A stretch of 64,000 bases of DNA from Haemaphysalis longicornis (taxonomy: Eukaryota > Arthropoda > Arachnida > Ixodida > Ixodidae): positions 154,794,806-154,858,805 of the forward strand of contig CM023452.1 of NCBI GenBank assembly GCA_013339765.2. The letters are read 5' to 3'. Numbering within the stretch: the stretch's first letter is position 1; every line of letters starts with the position of its first letter. The notes beneath the pieces are model-generated. The model was given only the letters and a program-made list of their open reading frames with translations, had not been told where the DNA came from and made no database searches. Shown one piece after another: positions 1 to 10,107 of this stretch. The translations under genes were made by a program, and so were the position numbers.

Positions 1-340
1 ATGAATTTTATCGCACTGAGGAAATGTTTGATACAGACGTTCAGTCACCTTGATTGTGGGTGACCTCATGCTTGCTCTAAAGCATACAGCCGTTTTAGCG
101 ACACACCCAGGGTTCCAGCGTCAAATTATGCGACAGGCCTCCCTTTAAAACCGACATGGCTTGTAGCCCACGCAAGTTTTTAACAATGGAGCTGTTACGC
201 TTGAGCTCTGCCCGTGCGGATCGTTAACAGAAAATTATCATCTTCGGCGAAATGGAGAGGGGGAAAATGCTAGCACAAGAAGTGTGAGGAAACGCGGCGA
301 GGAGGCGAGGAGCCCACGAGCAGGTGTTGGGAGGGCGTGC
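1..340. other. Intronic or intergenic DNA, no gene seen
   Basis: No convincing coding region, RNA gene or repeat structure is visible here. If the fructose-bisphosphatase exon at 1837-2009 is correct, this stretch belongs to the first intron of that minus-strand gene. Confidence 0.4.
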
Positions 341-342
341 CT

Positions 343-434
343 AAAAAAAATATGGTTAGGGAGGTCTCGAGAATCGAACCCGGGGCCTTTACGCCACAAA
401 ACCGAAACCGGCAGCCTAACTACTGGGCCACTCC
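343..434 (-). repeat. tRNA-derived SINE head (family 1)
   Basis: Read on the minus strand this has an A-box-like segment (complement of 415-430, TGGCCCAGTAGTTAGG) and a B box (complement of 370-381, GGGTTCGATTCT), followed by a run of eight T, a Pol III terminator. A true cloverleaf is not supported because the anticodon arm does not pair, so it is better read as a tRNA-like SINE head than a functional tRNA. The same split-promoter layout occurs at 7313-7402, 10108-10335 and 10488-10580 with unrelated bodies. Confidence 0.6.
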
Positions 435-565
435 AAAGGCCCGAGGATGCGCGGTTAACAGTGGCGGGGAACAATAACATGTGCAGCCAATCGGAAATAA
501 AAAAAAATTAGCAGTGCCTTAGCTCGGCTATGCCGGGATATACGTAGCATGAGCTAAGATTCAGC

Positions 566-945
566 AATCCAATCCAATCCAATCCAGTCCAGTCCAGTAC
601 GGTCCAGTCACTGCTTCTCGCGCATGCGCAGCACGGCTCTCCAGGAGCCACGCGAAACGGCTGCCAAGCGGCTCCGGCGCAGTGTCAGACTTGGCTACTG
701 CGCAACGGAGGCGCACAGCTTGGCACGCGCCGGCGCCAGAGCGTCTGCCGCGGCTCTGAAGGTCACTCCTCTGGAATGCGCCGACCGGCAAATGGGCAGA
801 CCAAATTCTCTACACACCCGTACTCCAATTGGATTGAATTTCTAATCCAATCCAATACAATCCAATTTAATCCAATCCAATTCAATACAATACAATGCTG
901 CTCGCGCTTGCGCAGCACGGCCCTTCAGGGTCCACGCGAAACTGA
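566..945. repeat. Duplicated (AATCC)n microsatellite plus linked 45-bp segment
   Basis: Two pentanucleotide arrays built on AATCC/AATAC (about 566-609 and 842-896) are each followed by a related segment of about 45 bp: 610-658 and 897-945 share the core GCGCAGCACGG and CCACGCGAAAC. This is a unit of microsatellite plus unique sequence, duplicated with about 285 bp spacing. No coding potential is believed. Confidence 0.6.
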
Positions 946-978
946 TCAACCTCGGCCAGTGTAGCTTACGCTGCAAAA

Positions 979-1085
979 ATGGCTGCGGCTTAGGTCAGTT
1001 AACCCTGGATATGCAAAGCAAACTCTCTAACTCAGACTCCGACACTAGCTTCGCGCGCTTGGCATTGCGGGCCCTTTCCAGCGAA
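979..1085 (+). repeat. Dispersed repeat family A, copy 1
   Basis: The segment around 979-1020 (ATGGCTGCGGCTTAGG, then CTGGATATGCAAAGC) and the segment around 1040-1065 (CTAGCTTCGCGCGCTTGGCA) match 59029-59072 and 59230-59255 in the same order. In the second copy the two blocks are separated by about 160 extra bases. The family is unidentified; it could be a SINE or a MITE fragment. Confidence 0.55.
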
Positions 1086-1634
1086 GACGCCACATGCCGA
1101 CGACGGCTCTAAGTCTGCCGCTCCCGCGCAAAGCTTAAAGACGGCCGGGACTTGCTCTCATCCATGGCCAAGCTCGCACTGACTAGACGAGCGCAGTGCT
1201 CCTATCAGCCAGGCGCGAGGCGGGTCACGTGGTCAGGCTGCGGAGTGCGCACACGCCAAGCCGGCAGTGAAGGTGGAGTTCGGCGCTGAGAGTCACGTGA
1301 TGGTCTGCCACGGCGCTCAAATGAAGGTAAAATTGCTGGCGACGGCAAAACTCGGCTCAACTGGGCTGAGAATTAGCAAAATCACGGTGACCGTAAAAAT
1401 TCGGAAAGTTAAAAAAGCTTCCGTAATGTCGGACTCGAACCTGAGCCTCATTGTTGAATAGCAAGGGCTATACGTCAACGCCACAGGACCAAAGAGTTTC
1501 TAGGGAATATTTCTCCCATGGAATCTCCGGGTGGCGGGCTTAGCCAATCAGAGGAGTTAGCCAATCAGAGGAGACTGCCGTGAGAAATTTATTACGGTTA
1601 TTGTCACGGTTGCCGGGATGGTAGACACTACCAT
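1086..1634. other. No gene seen; one 17-bp tandem duplication
   Basis: No recognised coding region. At 1540-1573 a 17-bp unit, TTAGCCAATCAGAGGAG, which contains a CCAAT pentamer, is repeated twice head to tail. Probably intronic with respect to the fructose-bisphosphatase gene. Confidence 0.4.
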
Positions 1635-1735
1635 TAGGTTTGTTGCAGTTGGGCTAAACTTGGGTAGGTTATGACGCCTTCGGTTAGGTTACGCTGGGTT
1701 AGGTGAGGTTATGTTATGTTAGGATACGTTTGGAC
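1635..1735 (+). repeat. Degenerate GGTTA-rich stretch
   Basis: About ten imperfect GGTTA/GGTTAGGTTA units spaced irregularly. The unit resembles the arthropod telomere repeat TTAGG, but it is short and degenerate, so an interstitial simple repeat is the sensible reading rather than a telomere. Confidence 0.4.
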
Positions 1736-1836
1736 GTAGTGTTATTCAGCAAATTTTAGGCCAGCCAGCTTTTATATGGAAACTGCCGTGAGAATTACGC
1801 AGCCACCATGAAATTGAAGGAGTGCTTGCCACTCAC

Positions 1837-2009
1837 AGGTTGGCGATGCCCGCTCGCCGCACCGCCGCCGCGACGCCCTTGATGGCGCACTGGATGCTGG
1901 TGAGAAGCTGCGTCAGGTCGCCCGTGGCGCCGGGCACCTTCCTCTGTTCGGCCAGCACGAAGCGGGTCAGGGTCATCACGTTGGTGTCGACCGCTTGGCC
2001 CGAAGCCAT
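1837..2009 (-). CDS. fbp: Fructose-1,6-bisphosphatase, coding exon 1
   Basis: The enzyme hydrolyses fructose 1,6-bisphosphate to fructose 6-phosphate in gluconeogenesis, in the cytosol. Seen: the minus-strand ATG at 2009-2007 sits in a good initiation context (GAG before, G after) and opens 57 codons plus two bases. The peptide contains DTNVMTLTRFVL near residues 8-19, then GATGDLTQLL near 27-36 and AVRRAGIANL at 49-58. These match the family N-terminus, and the GxGxLTQLL-like stretch corresponds to the AMP-binding loop in animal enzymes. The exon ends in a consensus donor, CT|GTGAGT (minus strand, intron from 1836 down), splitting a leucine codon. From memory, vertebrate FBP genes also end exon 1 near codon 57. 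Only this exon is visible; I found no exon 2 in 1-1836, so it must lie beyond the left edge. Confident. Confidence 0.9.
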
Positions 2010-2280
2010 CTCGCTCTCCCCAGGTGCGAGCGGTTCTCTGGAGAGGCAGTCGGCAGAGCGGCTAGGAAGCGAAGAAGGGACTCGTCGCCGGGATGCCCGC
2101 GCGAAGGTCCCTCACAAAGGTCCTGCCGGATACAGCGCCTCCTCGTGACCGCAGGGTAGCCGAAGGCCGTGAGGGCGCAGCGGACTGTGCCGCGGTTCTG
2201 TCCTCCTGCCCCTTCCTCCGGAGAGCCCCGCACGAACCGCGATAGGCCCGACGCCAGGAATCCCGCAGCGACCAAGACCC
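2010..2280 (-). promoter_or_regulatory. GC-rich 5' UTR and probable promoter of fbp
   Basis: The 270 bases upstream of the fbp ATG are strongly GC- and CpG-rich and lack a TATA box, as expected for a housekeeping-type 5' region. They end abruptly at the (TTGG)n tail of a LINE at 2283. No transcription start can be fixed from sequence alone. Confidence 0.4.
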
Positions 2281-2282
2281 AA

Positions 2283-3605
2283 GTTGGTTGGTTGGTTGGT
2301 TGGTTGCCTCAGACCATGGCACATACCCACGCGGGGGATTGGCCAAGAAGTTTCATACCTAATGAGGATGTGACCTATATTATTTTAGATCCAAAAATTT
2401 AGAAAAGGAAATACCGAAATGAATTTTTTTAAATATGTTTAATATGAAAGTAGATTTAGGAAGAAAAATGAGATAAGTGTGAACGTTTAGCTGGCTAGCA
2501 GGAAAACCGGCCTGTCGCCGCAACATAAGAATGAAGGGCAGACACAACATCCCTGTGGCAGACTCCTAGGGCGGAAGCGCCTAGTGACAGGACCTCTGAA
2601 CTAGATAGCGGAAGGTGAAGGCGTCTAAAGGTTGACTCCAGATGCGTGCGTCGCATTGGGGAGAAGCTGCGGCAATTAAATAGGAAATGTTCTATATTTT
2701 CCAGTTCGTCGCAGAAAGGGCATTGCGGGGATGGAGCCAGACGAGATTTATAAAGATAAAAATTTAGTGGGGGAATTTTGCACCGAAGTTTAGTGATTGC
2801 TACCTCGCATAGCCTTGTTTCACAAAACATCGGCTTCCATGCATGACGAAGGTGGCTATAATCTCTAGAAGATAGAAGGGCGTCTTGCTTATAAGCCTTG
2901 AGTAGCTGTAGACGTTTAAATCTCGCCCCCAATAGAAAACTATCATTTGGACATTGCACGACCACAGGGCCACCAAGAGACATGCTGGCTAAATGATCAG
3001 CCACTTCATTGTATGAGATTCCTGCATGTCCTGGAACCCACACTAGCCGAACCTCACAAAGCTGATGAGGAACAAATGATCGGAATGTGCGGATAATTGG
3101 AGAATCTTTTTCGGATGTTAATGCGGAACACACAGAGAGGGAGTCAGAAAGTATAACTACATGGGAAAATCTATGCTGAAGTTTTTGAAGAGCCAAAATT
3201 ATTGCCAATAATTCCGCCTGGAAAATAGGTGTGTAATCAGGTAACCTAATCGAAAAGGACCAATCGAGGTACTGGGAGAATATCCCGACTCCAGCTTTCT
3301 CATCAACTTGTGAGGCATCGGTAGCAATGACGATATGGGAATGAAGGGTTGACAAATGATCCTCCAGCAATCCATTGAGAATTCGGGCCGGCAACATCTT
3401 TGCATTCGGGGGGAAGATATTATCAAAGTTTATTTCAACAGATGACACACTAATACAAGTAGAGGGGAGCCGAAAAAGGTCTGCGTGAAGTGGCTGAAGC
3501 CATGACTGTACTAGATCCATCTGGGGTCTCTGGAACCGCGGCCACTGAATGCCTTCAAAAAGATCAGGCCTCAGACGGAAAATGAACTGTGCGTCATGCA
3601 GTGGG
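2283..3605 (-). mobile_element. I-type LINE, 5'-truncated copy 1 (RNase H to 3' end)
   Basis: Read on the minus strand, the copy begins inside the region between reverse transcriptase and RNase H, runs through an intact RNase H/zinc-finger ORF (2495-3520), a short AT-rich 3' UTR, and ends with TGGCCAATCCCCCGCGTGGG (complement of 2325-2344) followed by a tandem (AACC)n tail (2283-2307). The 5' truncation, 3' UTR and simple-repeat tail are typical of target-primed reverse transcription. Copy 2 at 3689-5235 has the same layout and strand. Confidence 0.8.
2495..3520 (-). CDS. LINE ORF2 C-terminus: RNase H plus CCHC-type zinc finger
   Basis: An open frame of 341 residues. RNase H would degrade the RNA strand of the element's own RNA-DNA hybrid. 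All four acidic residues are visible: D in IVIATDASQ (about residue 68), E in FQAELLAII (about 102), D in VVILSDSLS (about 126), and D in YNEVADHLA (about 171), with the WVPGHAGI motif just before the last. A C-terminal zinc-binding motif, CPFC...H..C, lies near residues 269-285. The frame is open further upstream of the first Met, so the Met is only a track start and the protein is the tail of a larger ORF2. Intact catalytic residues suggest a fairly young copy, although the element cannot move alone because RT and endonuclease are missing. Confidence 0.8.
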   Translation of the reverse strand: MDLVQSWLQPLHADLFRLPSTCISVSSVEINFDNIFPPNAKMLPARILNGLLEDHLSTLHSHIVIATDASQVDEKAGVGIFSQYLDWSFSIRLPDYTPIFQAELLAIILALQKLQHRFSHVVILSDSLSVCSALTSEKDSPIIRTFRSFVPHQLCEVRLVWVPGHAGISYNEVADHLASMSLGGPVVVQCPNDSFLLGARFKRLQLLKAYKQDALLSSRDYSHLRHAWKPMFCETRLCEVAITKLRCKIPPLNFYLYKSRLAPSPQCPFCDELENIEHFLFNCRSFSPMRRTHLESTFRRLHLPLSSSEVLSLGASALGVCHRDVVSALHSYVAATGRFSC

Positions 3606-3688
3606 GGGTCAAAATTTGATAAACGTTAATACGGTCAATAATTGGAATCTATACTTCAGTGGAGCCGAACTGGCTCGGTGCACGCGTG

Positions 3689-5235
3689 GTTGTTGTTGTT
3701 GTTGTTGTTGTTGTTGTTCCACGTCTTGTGGCGCATACCCACGCGGGGGATTGGCCAGGAATCGAGCCAGAAGGGGGCTAATTCGCCCGCTTACAACTTA
3801 AAAGTAGATACCTAACCGTTGACATCCAGTAGCAGCACGAGATTGGAAGGAAGAATTGGCTATAAATTGAAAGTGGCGGTTGAATTTCAGAAAATATACC
3901 CGTGATACTACAGCTAGCAGGGCAGACGCCTGGACTCGGTCACATATGCGTGAATGGCTGCAGCCACCCCTCTATGACAAAAACCCAGTGATGTGGCCCC
4001 TAGCGACAGTAGTACGGGCATGGAGATAGGAAGTTCGATTCATTGTAATGGCGTGATAAGGTGACGTTGTCTGATTATTGAGAAACCACGGCAATGTAAT
4101 AATAAGTAATCTAGTGTCTCATGTTCACCGCAAATGGCACAAAGGGCGGAAGAGACAAGACAAGACCTGTGCATATAGAAGTTCAGCTGGGGGACCCTAC
4201 ATCTGAAGTTGGTTAATGTGACCTCGCATTGACGAGAATCACACAAACGGGGATTCCAATTATGTTTTAAATGGGCATACTCTTCAAAATTAATGATGAC
4301 CCCTTCCTGCGTACTCATTAGGCGCTGATATCTACGGAACCTTGCTCCTGCTATACTAGCCGGAACAGGGCAAAGATCAATTGAAGGGCCATCCAAAGAC
4401 GATCGCGCCAAAGAATCAGCCTTTTCATTAAGGAGTAAACCTTTGTGCCCGGGAACCCAAATGAGGCAGATGTCCCGCCAATGGGAAGGCACCAGAAAGT
4501 TGAATGCACGGATCAGGGGTGAATTTACAGATGATGCCAAAGCGGAACAGACCGATAGAGAGTCTGTAATTATAACTATATTCAAGTGCTGCGGAGGAAC
4601 TTTTTTTAAAACCAGTACTACCGCTAGGAATTCGGCTTGAAATATTGGAGTGAAGTCTGGTAACCGCAGCGAGACTGCCCAGTTAAGCTGGGGACTAAAA
4701 ATGCCCACGCCTGCCCTCTCCTCACGTTGCGACGCATCAGTTGCCGCAATTACGTAACCATTAAATCGTGCCGAACGATCGTTCAGTATTCCTGTGAGTA
4801 GTCTTGACGAAAGCATTTTGGCGTTATCGGTAAAAATATTATGAAAAGTTAAAGGCACTGGAGGGACCTCACAGGGCATTTGCATTTTTGTCGGAATGTT
4901 TGGTTTTTAATAGAGAAAGTAACGCCTGGGCGTAAGCACACTGAGGCCGAATGTGCCGAGGCCACCAAGAGTTGAAAAACAGTGCAGGCCGAGCTACCAG
5001 CAACGAGAGAAGTCGGCTTTGGGGCGATTCAAAATCCCTGTTAAGAGTTGAAACTGCGACTCTAGACACGGCATGCGTGCCTCCAGATACAAGATGTTAT
5101 TGGCCACGCACCTTGGGAGGTCGAGGTCACCCTGGGTCACCCTTTCAGGACTTCAAAGTACCACTAACAAATTCCCTTAACTTCCTGTATGGCTTGCGAT
5201 ATCTTTTTTCAAGCGAAGCTTGTGTTGGCTGACTC
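3689..5235 (-). mobile_element. I-type LINE, 5'-truncated copy 2, tail (AAC)n
   Basis: Same family and orientation as copy 1. On the minus strand it starts in the C-terminal part of the reverse transcriptase (readable in shifted frames between 5235 and 4880), runs through RNase H (4040-4885), and ends with TGGCCAATCCCCCGCGTGGG (complement of 3737-3756). Its tail is (AAC)n, visible as nine TTG/GTT units at 3689-3718, unlike the (AACC)n tail of copy 1. Confidence 0.75.
4040..5100 (-). pseudogene. LINE ORF2 fragment: RT thumb, RNase H, zinc finger (frameshifted)
   Basis: The 4040-4885 frame (281 residues) carries RNase H with all four acidic positions: D in VIAATDASQ, E in FQAEFLAV, D in IIITDSLS, and D in LNEKADSLA after WVPGHKGL. 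The C-terminal finger is CAIC...H..C. The upstream part continues in another frame from 4869 to about 5069 and a third near 5060-5120 (LYLEARMP-type segment), so at least two frameshifts separate RT remnants from RNase H. The product would not be functional. Confidence 0.7.
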
Positions 5236-5239
5236 GTGT

Positions 5240-5786
5240 CGCCGGCGGTGTTGCGGTGGGCGTCGTGCGTCTCCCTCCTTATCCTTTCCACTCAATCCTG
5301 ATCCGAAGCTGGCGGGCGGAAGACCCTCATCGCCCGCAGCTGTGCACTTGGTGCGTATTTTCTGACAGCAAAACTTAAACAACAAAAAAGGCAAAAAATC
5401 CAATAAAGGAAACAAAACCCGGCTTACAGCGCCCCTCATAATATGGGACGGAGCTGATTAAGAGAGAAAATAATATATTGTGCTTGAAAAAGGGCCCAAT
5501 ATAATATATGAAGTTCGTTATTGGAAATCTGAAACACCCTCTGTCAGGACAACACCGCGTGGCTCGCTACGAAGACCGCAGCTGGCGCCACGCGAACGAG
5601 TACATAAAGAGACACATGCCAACGCACTTGTCCACGCCACGCCGCAGGAAAAAGGTTTGGTTGGTATTGGTTCAGTGGTTGGTCAATGGTTGGTTATTTG
5701 GTTTGACAGGGATTTAACGAGGGACGGTTCTGCGGTTTCACATGGTTGGACGGTGGGTTGGACGGCCGGTAGGGGAGGGTTTTTTA
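5240..5786. other. No gene seen; GGTTGG-rich stretch
   Basis: Only short unsupported frames. Around 5656-5765 the sequence is enriched in imperfect TTGGTTGG words, possibly a decayed version of the LINE tail type seen at 2283. Nothing else is recognised. Confidence 0.35.
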
Positions 5787-6141
5787 GATGCGACGCTGAG
5801 AGGAGCATCTCTTGCCGGCGGCCCTGTCCTGCGTGCGTCCGTCGTCCGCGTCCGCGCAGCTGCGTCTCTCCTCCGCTCGCCTCCTCTCCTCTCTCCGATA
5901 GCGAACACTCTCTCCCTACATCTGCGGTCGCACTGCGCGCGGCTGCGCACTGTGCGCATGTGCAGTACTCTCTCTCTCCGCGGTCTCCTCTCCTTCGGGC
6001 GCGCTGAGCATAGAAGTGGAGCGCCGCGCTCCGGCCGGTCCCTCAGTCGACGGTCGTCCGCGCTTGCGCTTGCGTTGCTCTCTTGCCGTACCCGACGATT
6101 GCTTGATGCGACGCCAATGGAACCCCCTTCAGCGTCGCATC
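5787..6141. repeat. GC-rich 355-bp block bounded by a 13-bp inverted repeat
   Basis: GATGCGACGCTGA at 5787-5799 is repeated inverted at 6129-6141. The interior is CpG-rich and pyrimidine-rich and could be either a small inverted-repeat element or a promoter-like CpG island with a chance inverted repeat. A third, direct GATGCGACGC-like copy lies at about 6105-6114. No flanking duplication is obvious. Confidence 0.35.
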
Positions 6142-7312
6142 ACACCAGGGTTCCCGCGAGGGGAGGTGGGCGTAATTTTTTCTTGAATGACACTGCAGAT
6201 CAGGCCTGAACAAAGCGGGAACCGTATGTCAGGCGGATGGTATGGACCCTTCCTTCTCTAGCGTATAGCACAAGGTCTGGAAACAACGGGACATTTTACT
6301 GTTTAGAGCTCAATGCCACCCGATATAACTGAATCACCTGATAAAATAAAAGCCGCCGGCCATTGTGAGTCTTTTATCTTAAAGCACCTTTGTGCCGGTG
6401 CGGTACCCACCTGACGACAGATATATACATAAAAAGAACGCACAAAGCAGGCAGAGAAGCCGTTATCTGATTCAGGGGCGGGGGGCGACCGCGGCCGATA
6501 GCATGCTGCGGGAGCAAGCGGCCTTATCTCCGCCGCCAGCGGCTTCGTGTTCGCAGTGACGGACAAAGCGCGTTTTGTTGCCCCGAAAGGACGAGCTTCA
6601 TCGCAAAGGTGAATGTGAATTACCTTTTTCTTCTTGTACGGTGTGTGTAGGCATGTGAGAAGTAGTGCGTAAATCTACTAACTCTAATCGCATAGAGTGG
6701 AACGAGAGAATATCGAGTCCTGCCTCTTAGAGATTGAATTTTGCTATTATGGTGCAGCGCTGTTTTTTCGTGTAGTGAAAGAAACGTAAGAGGAGGAAAT
6801 TCAGTGAGCGCTGTTTTTGCATCGTTAGTAGATCCGACCTCATTGCGCATTTTCTGTGCACTCACCCTTAGCGCCAATTTCGAATGGGGGTGTGTCTTCT
6901 CACAGGGTACTTCGAGTGGTTCGTAAATGAGTGAGGTGTACTATTTATAGGAGGGCGTTCCCGTGTGTTGCTTAGGGGTTGAGAAGCGTGCATTTACTCG
7001 ATCTCGTAGCGATGCTCGCCGCGGCTAATCGTTCGTCTTGTTTGGTAAGGTGTGTGTGTATGATGGGACGAATGAAAGTTAATTTGCGCAGGCCTGTACT
7101 TAGGTCGAGGAATCTCGGGACAAAGCGAATCAGAATGCAGTGTGAGGTGGGGAATGGTCAACCGGTCTGACTAGACTGGAGTAAACTATAAAGGCAAGTT
7201 GGCCATGATGTACATAATTTTTAACACGAAAGTGTTTAATGCTTGGGTACGCAAGATCTCACTAGCGTCACATCCGTCACGGAAGTGACGTCGCCAGAAA
7301 AAGTGCAGTTGA
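6142..7312. other. No gene seen
   Basis: Only short frames without recognisable motifs. Near 6340-6610 there is an AT-rich ATAAAATAAAAG followed by a GC-rich block and AAAG|GTGAAT, which could be a promoter and a non-coding first exon, but this is too weak to annotate as a gene. Confidence 0.3.
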
Positions 7313-7402
7313 CGCGGCGGCGCCCGGATTCGAGCCCATGAACTCTCTAGCCTCTCGTTACAACGGGAAGTACGAGGCGCTCTGCCTACTGCGCTATGAA
7401 CA
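7313..7402 (-). repeat. tRNA-derived SINE head (family 2)
   Basis: On the minus strand TAGCGCAGTAGGCAGAGCGC (complement of 7377-7396) is a near-perfect A box and GGGCTCGAATCC (complement of 7326-7337) a B box, 39 bases apart. Acceptor-stem pairing is absent, so a SINE head or decayed tRNA pseudogene is more likely than a functional tRNA. Confidence 0.6.
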
Positions 7403-8106
7403 GAGACGGGAACAGCTGTACGAACGCGCCTAATGTCTTTATCTATGACTCATTCAGATGGCGCGGCCGTTTAGGAGAGGCGAAGCGAAGTAGCGCATCA
7501 TGACGCTAATGAGCGCCGACAGTTGGCGCCTCGATGCCAGCGCTTTCGTATGCGGGGACGCGCGTGATTTGAGGCACCCTCTGCTCTCGTGTTGTTCCCA
7601 CGACCTTTATGTGTGTCAAGCTGCTGTTTCTGTGCATGTGATTTTTTGGTTTTGTTGTCCCGGAGTAAACGGGTCCTTTTTTTGTTTCTTGCGCGTCGGC
7701 GTCACTTCGTCTCGCGGGTCAGGCTCGCGAACCCTTCGCACATGGAGGAGGTTCCTTTAACATTCAACTCCTCCTGTGAAGGCACCTTTCACTTTCTTGT
7801 TTTACCGATTCCTATGAGAGGGGTCAACCGCAACTATTGTGGTTTGGCCATCTCCACTCCCTTACCACTATTTACTCGACGTCTTTATTCCTGCACTATT
7901 GGTCTTGAGTGTTTTCTTTCTTGCATTTTATTGCGTATCGTCTATTTATATTCTATTTCTGACTTCTCTCCCATTGTTGTCTCCACTGTCTCCAACGTTC
8001 ACCCAGTTTCAGTGTAGTCATCCCTATTTGGCTTAGGAGGCACTGCCGCTAGCAGAGCCGACCTTCCCATTTAACATTCGATAGCTATCTCTCTGTCTCT
8101 GTCTAT
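7403..8106. other. No recognised gene; hydrophobic unassigned frame at 7589-8017 (+)
   Basis: The plus-strand frame 7589-8017 (142 residues) is rich in Phe, Leu, Ser and Cys, has no motif I recognise, and overlaps other open frames. It is most simply a chance frame in T-rich DNA. A TCTCTGTCTCTGTCTATAA stretch ends the region at about 8090-8107. Confidence 0.3.
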
Positions 8107-8406
8107 AAAAAAAAGTGGCAGTGGAACGCCGGAGAGTGCGGGAGGAAAAGCAAGCACAAAAAGAACACAACTTCGGCTGACGCAGTTTCAAGGAAGGGGC
8201 GCGCGAGCACTGCGAAGGCGGGAAATTTGAAATGCTCTGGACAAACCTCCGTTGAAATGATCAGGAGAGGAATGAGACAGGGCGGCGAAGAGCGTGATGG
8301 GTGGTAAGAATGAGCGGATAATGGCGCCGCAGCCCATTATGGCGATTCACTACTCTGCACTTCCGACAGCTTTCACATTGAGTAGAACGGCTTTAATTTT
8401 TTTTTC
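8107..8406 (+). repeat. Dispersed repeat family B, copy 1
   Basis: The same sequence recurs at 17336-17575 in the same orientation. Shared landmarks are AAAAAAAAGTGGCAG at the start, CTGCGAAGGCGGGAAATTT, then CACTACTCTGCACTTC and GGCTTTAATTTTTTT at the end. Copy 1 carries about 70 extra bases in its middle. There is no coding potential. Class unknown; a non-autonomous element is likely. Confidence 0.65.
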
Positions 8407-8460
8407 TGAAACAGACACTGAGGCAGGGCCGGTTAATTTATACCTGTAAAGAGAATCGCC

Positions 8461-8533
8461 CGACTGACCCACTGACTGACTGAGGGACTGACTGATCGAG
8501 TGACTTACTGACTGACTGTCTGACCGACTGATC
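8461..8533 (+). repeat. Imperfect (GACT)n tandem array
   Basis: About seventeen GACT/GACC units, several imperfect. The array is followed directly by a non-repetitive segment (GGCCCAGCCAAATTTGCTGG onward, 8540-8640) that may be part of the same element. Confidence 0.6.
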
Positions 8534-9324
8534 TATCATGGCCCAGCCAAATTTGCTGGACTTAGACACCTGAAATTTTCAGAGTACATTCTTATCATGG
8601 CGTAGGCCGGGATACCCAAGATTTCATTTGCGGAAATTCTAGCCCTAAGATAGAAAAGGGGGGTGACTGTGTTTTCGCACATTGGTGATTAACTTGCTCG
8701 ACCGTTGAGATATCGAAGTGGTGTTTGCTCACATATGTAGCCCGTAAGGATCTCCAAAATGTAGTTCCAGGGTTTTCCCCTAACGAACGTAACCCTACTG
8801 TGCGATTCTGTAGTTCGCAATATGTTGGTGTTTTTTGCCAATACAGGTAAAGCTGGGTGTAACGAACCTTTGTTACAAATTACTGGATTTAACAAAGTTT
8901 TTCAATTCCCCGTTGCTATCCCCATTGAAGGCCATGTGTTTGTGACCTCTATGTAGCGAACTATGTAAGCTGATGAGTCATTGTTTTATGCACTTAAACT
9001 GGAAAATCGGTCGGAGAACTGCTCTAATTTGGCGAATACTAGCACCACGAAAGGAGCCAGCAGCTACGAAAATGTCTAGAATCTCCTAAAAACAAAATTT
9101 CGCATGATGATGATATGATAGGGATGAATAGAGCGGCTAGGGGCATCCCGTGGTCAACGTAGCAGCAACTTTAGGTTTTGCTTGGGTAGAGTAGCACCAG
9201 CTGACAAGAATAACTACGCTTCACTTTTTTTTTGCCCACATCTCAAGCTAACGGGAGTTTTCATGTGTGAGTTCGGTGTAGTCGCACGTCTCCACTGCCA
9301 TCTGTGGTGTCGGTTCGTCAGTGA
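8534..9324. other. No gene seen
   Basis: No supported coding region. The 8540-8690 segment next to the GACT array may be the unique part of a microsatellite-linked repeat. ATGATGATGATATGATA at about 9103-9119 resembles an RTE LINE tail, but no RTE coding remnant precedes it. Confidence 0.3.
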
Positions 9325-9500
9325 TGAGCTCTGCTGCCAGAAAACGAAAAGTTTTGTCTTTTCAAGAGAATCTCGCAATTTTAAACGTAGTCTCCGCAGG
9401 CGAGAAAGAAGAACGTCGCCGCCCGGTACAGTACCCCAGCTAGGACCCTCTCAACAATTTCGAATGCGGCAAAAAGCATCAAGGATGATGGAGGACGTTA
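9325..9500 (+). pseudogene. CENP-B/Tigger-type transposase N-terminal fragment
   Basis: Starting at the ATG at 9325, the frame reads SSAARKRKVLSFQENLAIL, the typical beginning of the CENP-B-type helix-turn-helix DNA-binding domain of pogo/Tigger (Tc1-mariner superfamily) transposases. A small insertion at about 9408-9416 shifts the frame; the match resumes as KNVAARYSTPARTLSTI to about 9490. Only the DNA-binding half is present; no DDE domain follows. It is unlikely to belong to the Tigger copy at 33316-34619, which preserves the other end of the protein. Confidence 0.65.
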
Positions 9501-10107
9501 AAGGGACACTGAATTGAATTTGTCGCGCTCCCGTTTTTGCTTGCACTGCGTAGACTAGCTCAAATTAGCACACTTTTCATCGTTTATCCGGTTGACAAGT
9601 CGGTAATTATTTTACAAAGCGCGAAAGAAGAAAAACTACCATGCGCGGTCTGCGGCGGCCGCACCAACTAAAGGCCGTGACGACGGGAGGAGACGCACCG
9701 TGATTGGACGATGTCAAAGGTTATCATTTTCAAACAAGTTTCGGTTTCGGTTCTGTAAAACAACATGCTTGACATCTGACGGCATCGTTGGATGGGCAAT
9801 CTCTATATCTCAGTAATCGTCGTACCGCGCTTCTGCCATGTTGTCGGCTGTAAAATGCATAAGATAAGCCTCCCAGGACGGCTTGGAATCGTAGCTATCA
9901 CTAGCCGAGGCCTGCGCAGTGGATGTACGCCTTCCGCGTCATCGCAGACGCTCAAATTCCATGCGCTTTTCACGCATATTCGGAGCTTGCCTCACTCATG
10001 CCTGTATCGTAAAAAGCGTGTTTGCACCAGGCCAAGGGTCTGTTCTGGCCTGTGCCCATTGCCCGCAAGCAGCCGGTGCTTATGGCAACAGCACGCCAAC
10101 GCGAACT

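Noticed and set aside
1635..1735. Telomeric TTAGG array
   Set aside because: Units are irregular and few; it is surrounded by intronic sequence.
1976..2346. Minus-strand frames 1976-2275 and 2062-2346 as proteins
   Set aside because: They are in frames other than that of the fbp exon and lie in its 5' region; there is no family match.
3689..3718. (GTT)n array as an independent microsatellite
   Set aside because: It directly follows the conserved LINE 3' end on the minus strand, so it is the element's tail.
7589..8017. 142-residue hydrophobic frame as a membrane protein
   Set aside because: No start context, splice sites or family; overlapping frames of similar length exist in the same T-rich DNA.
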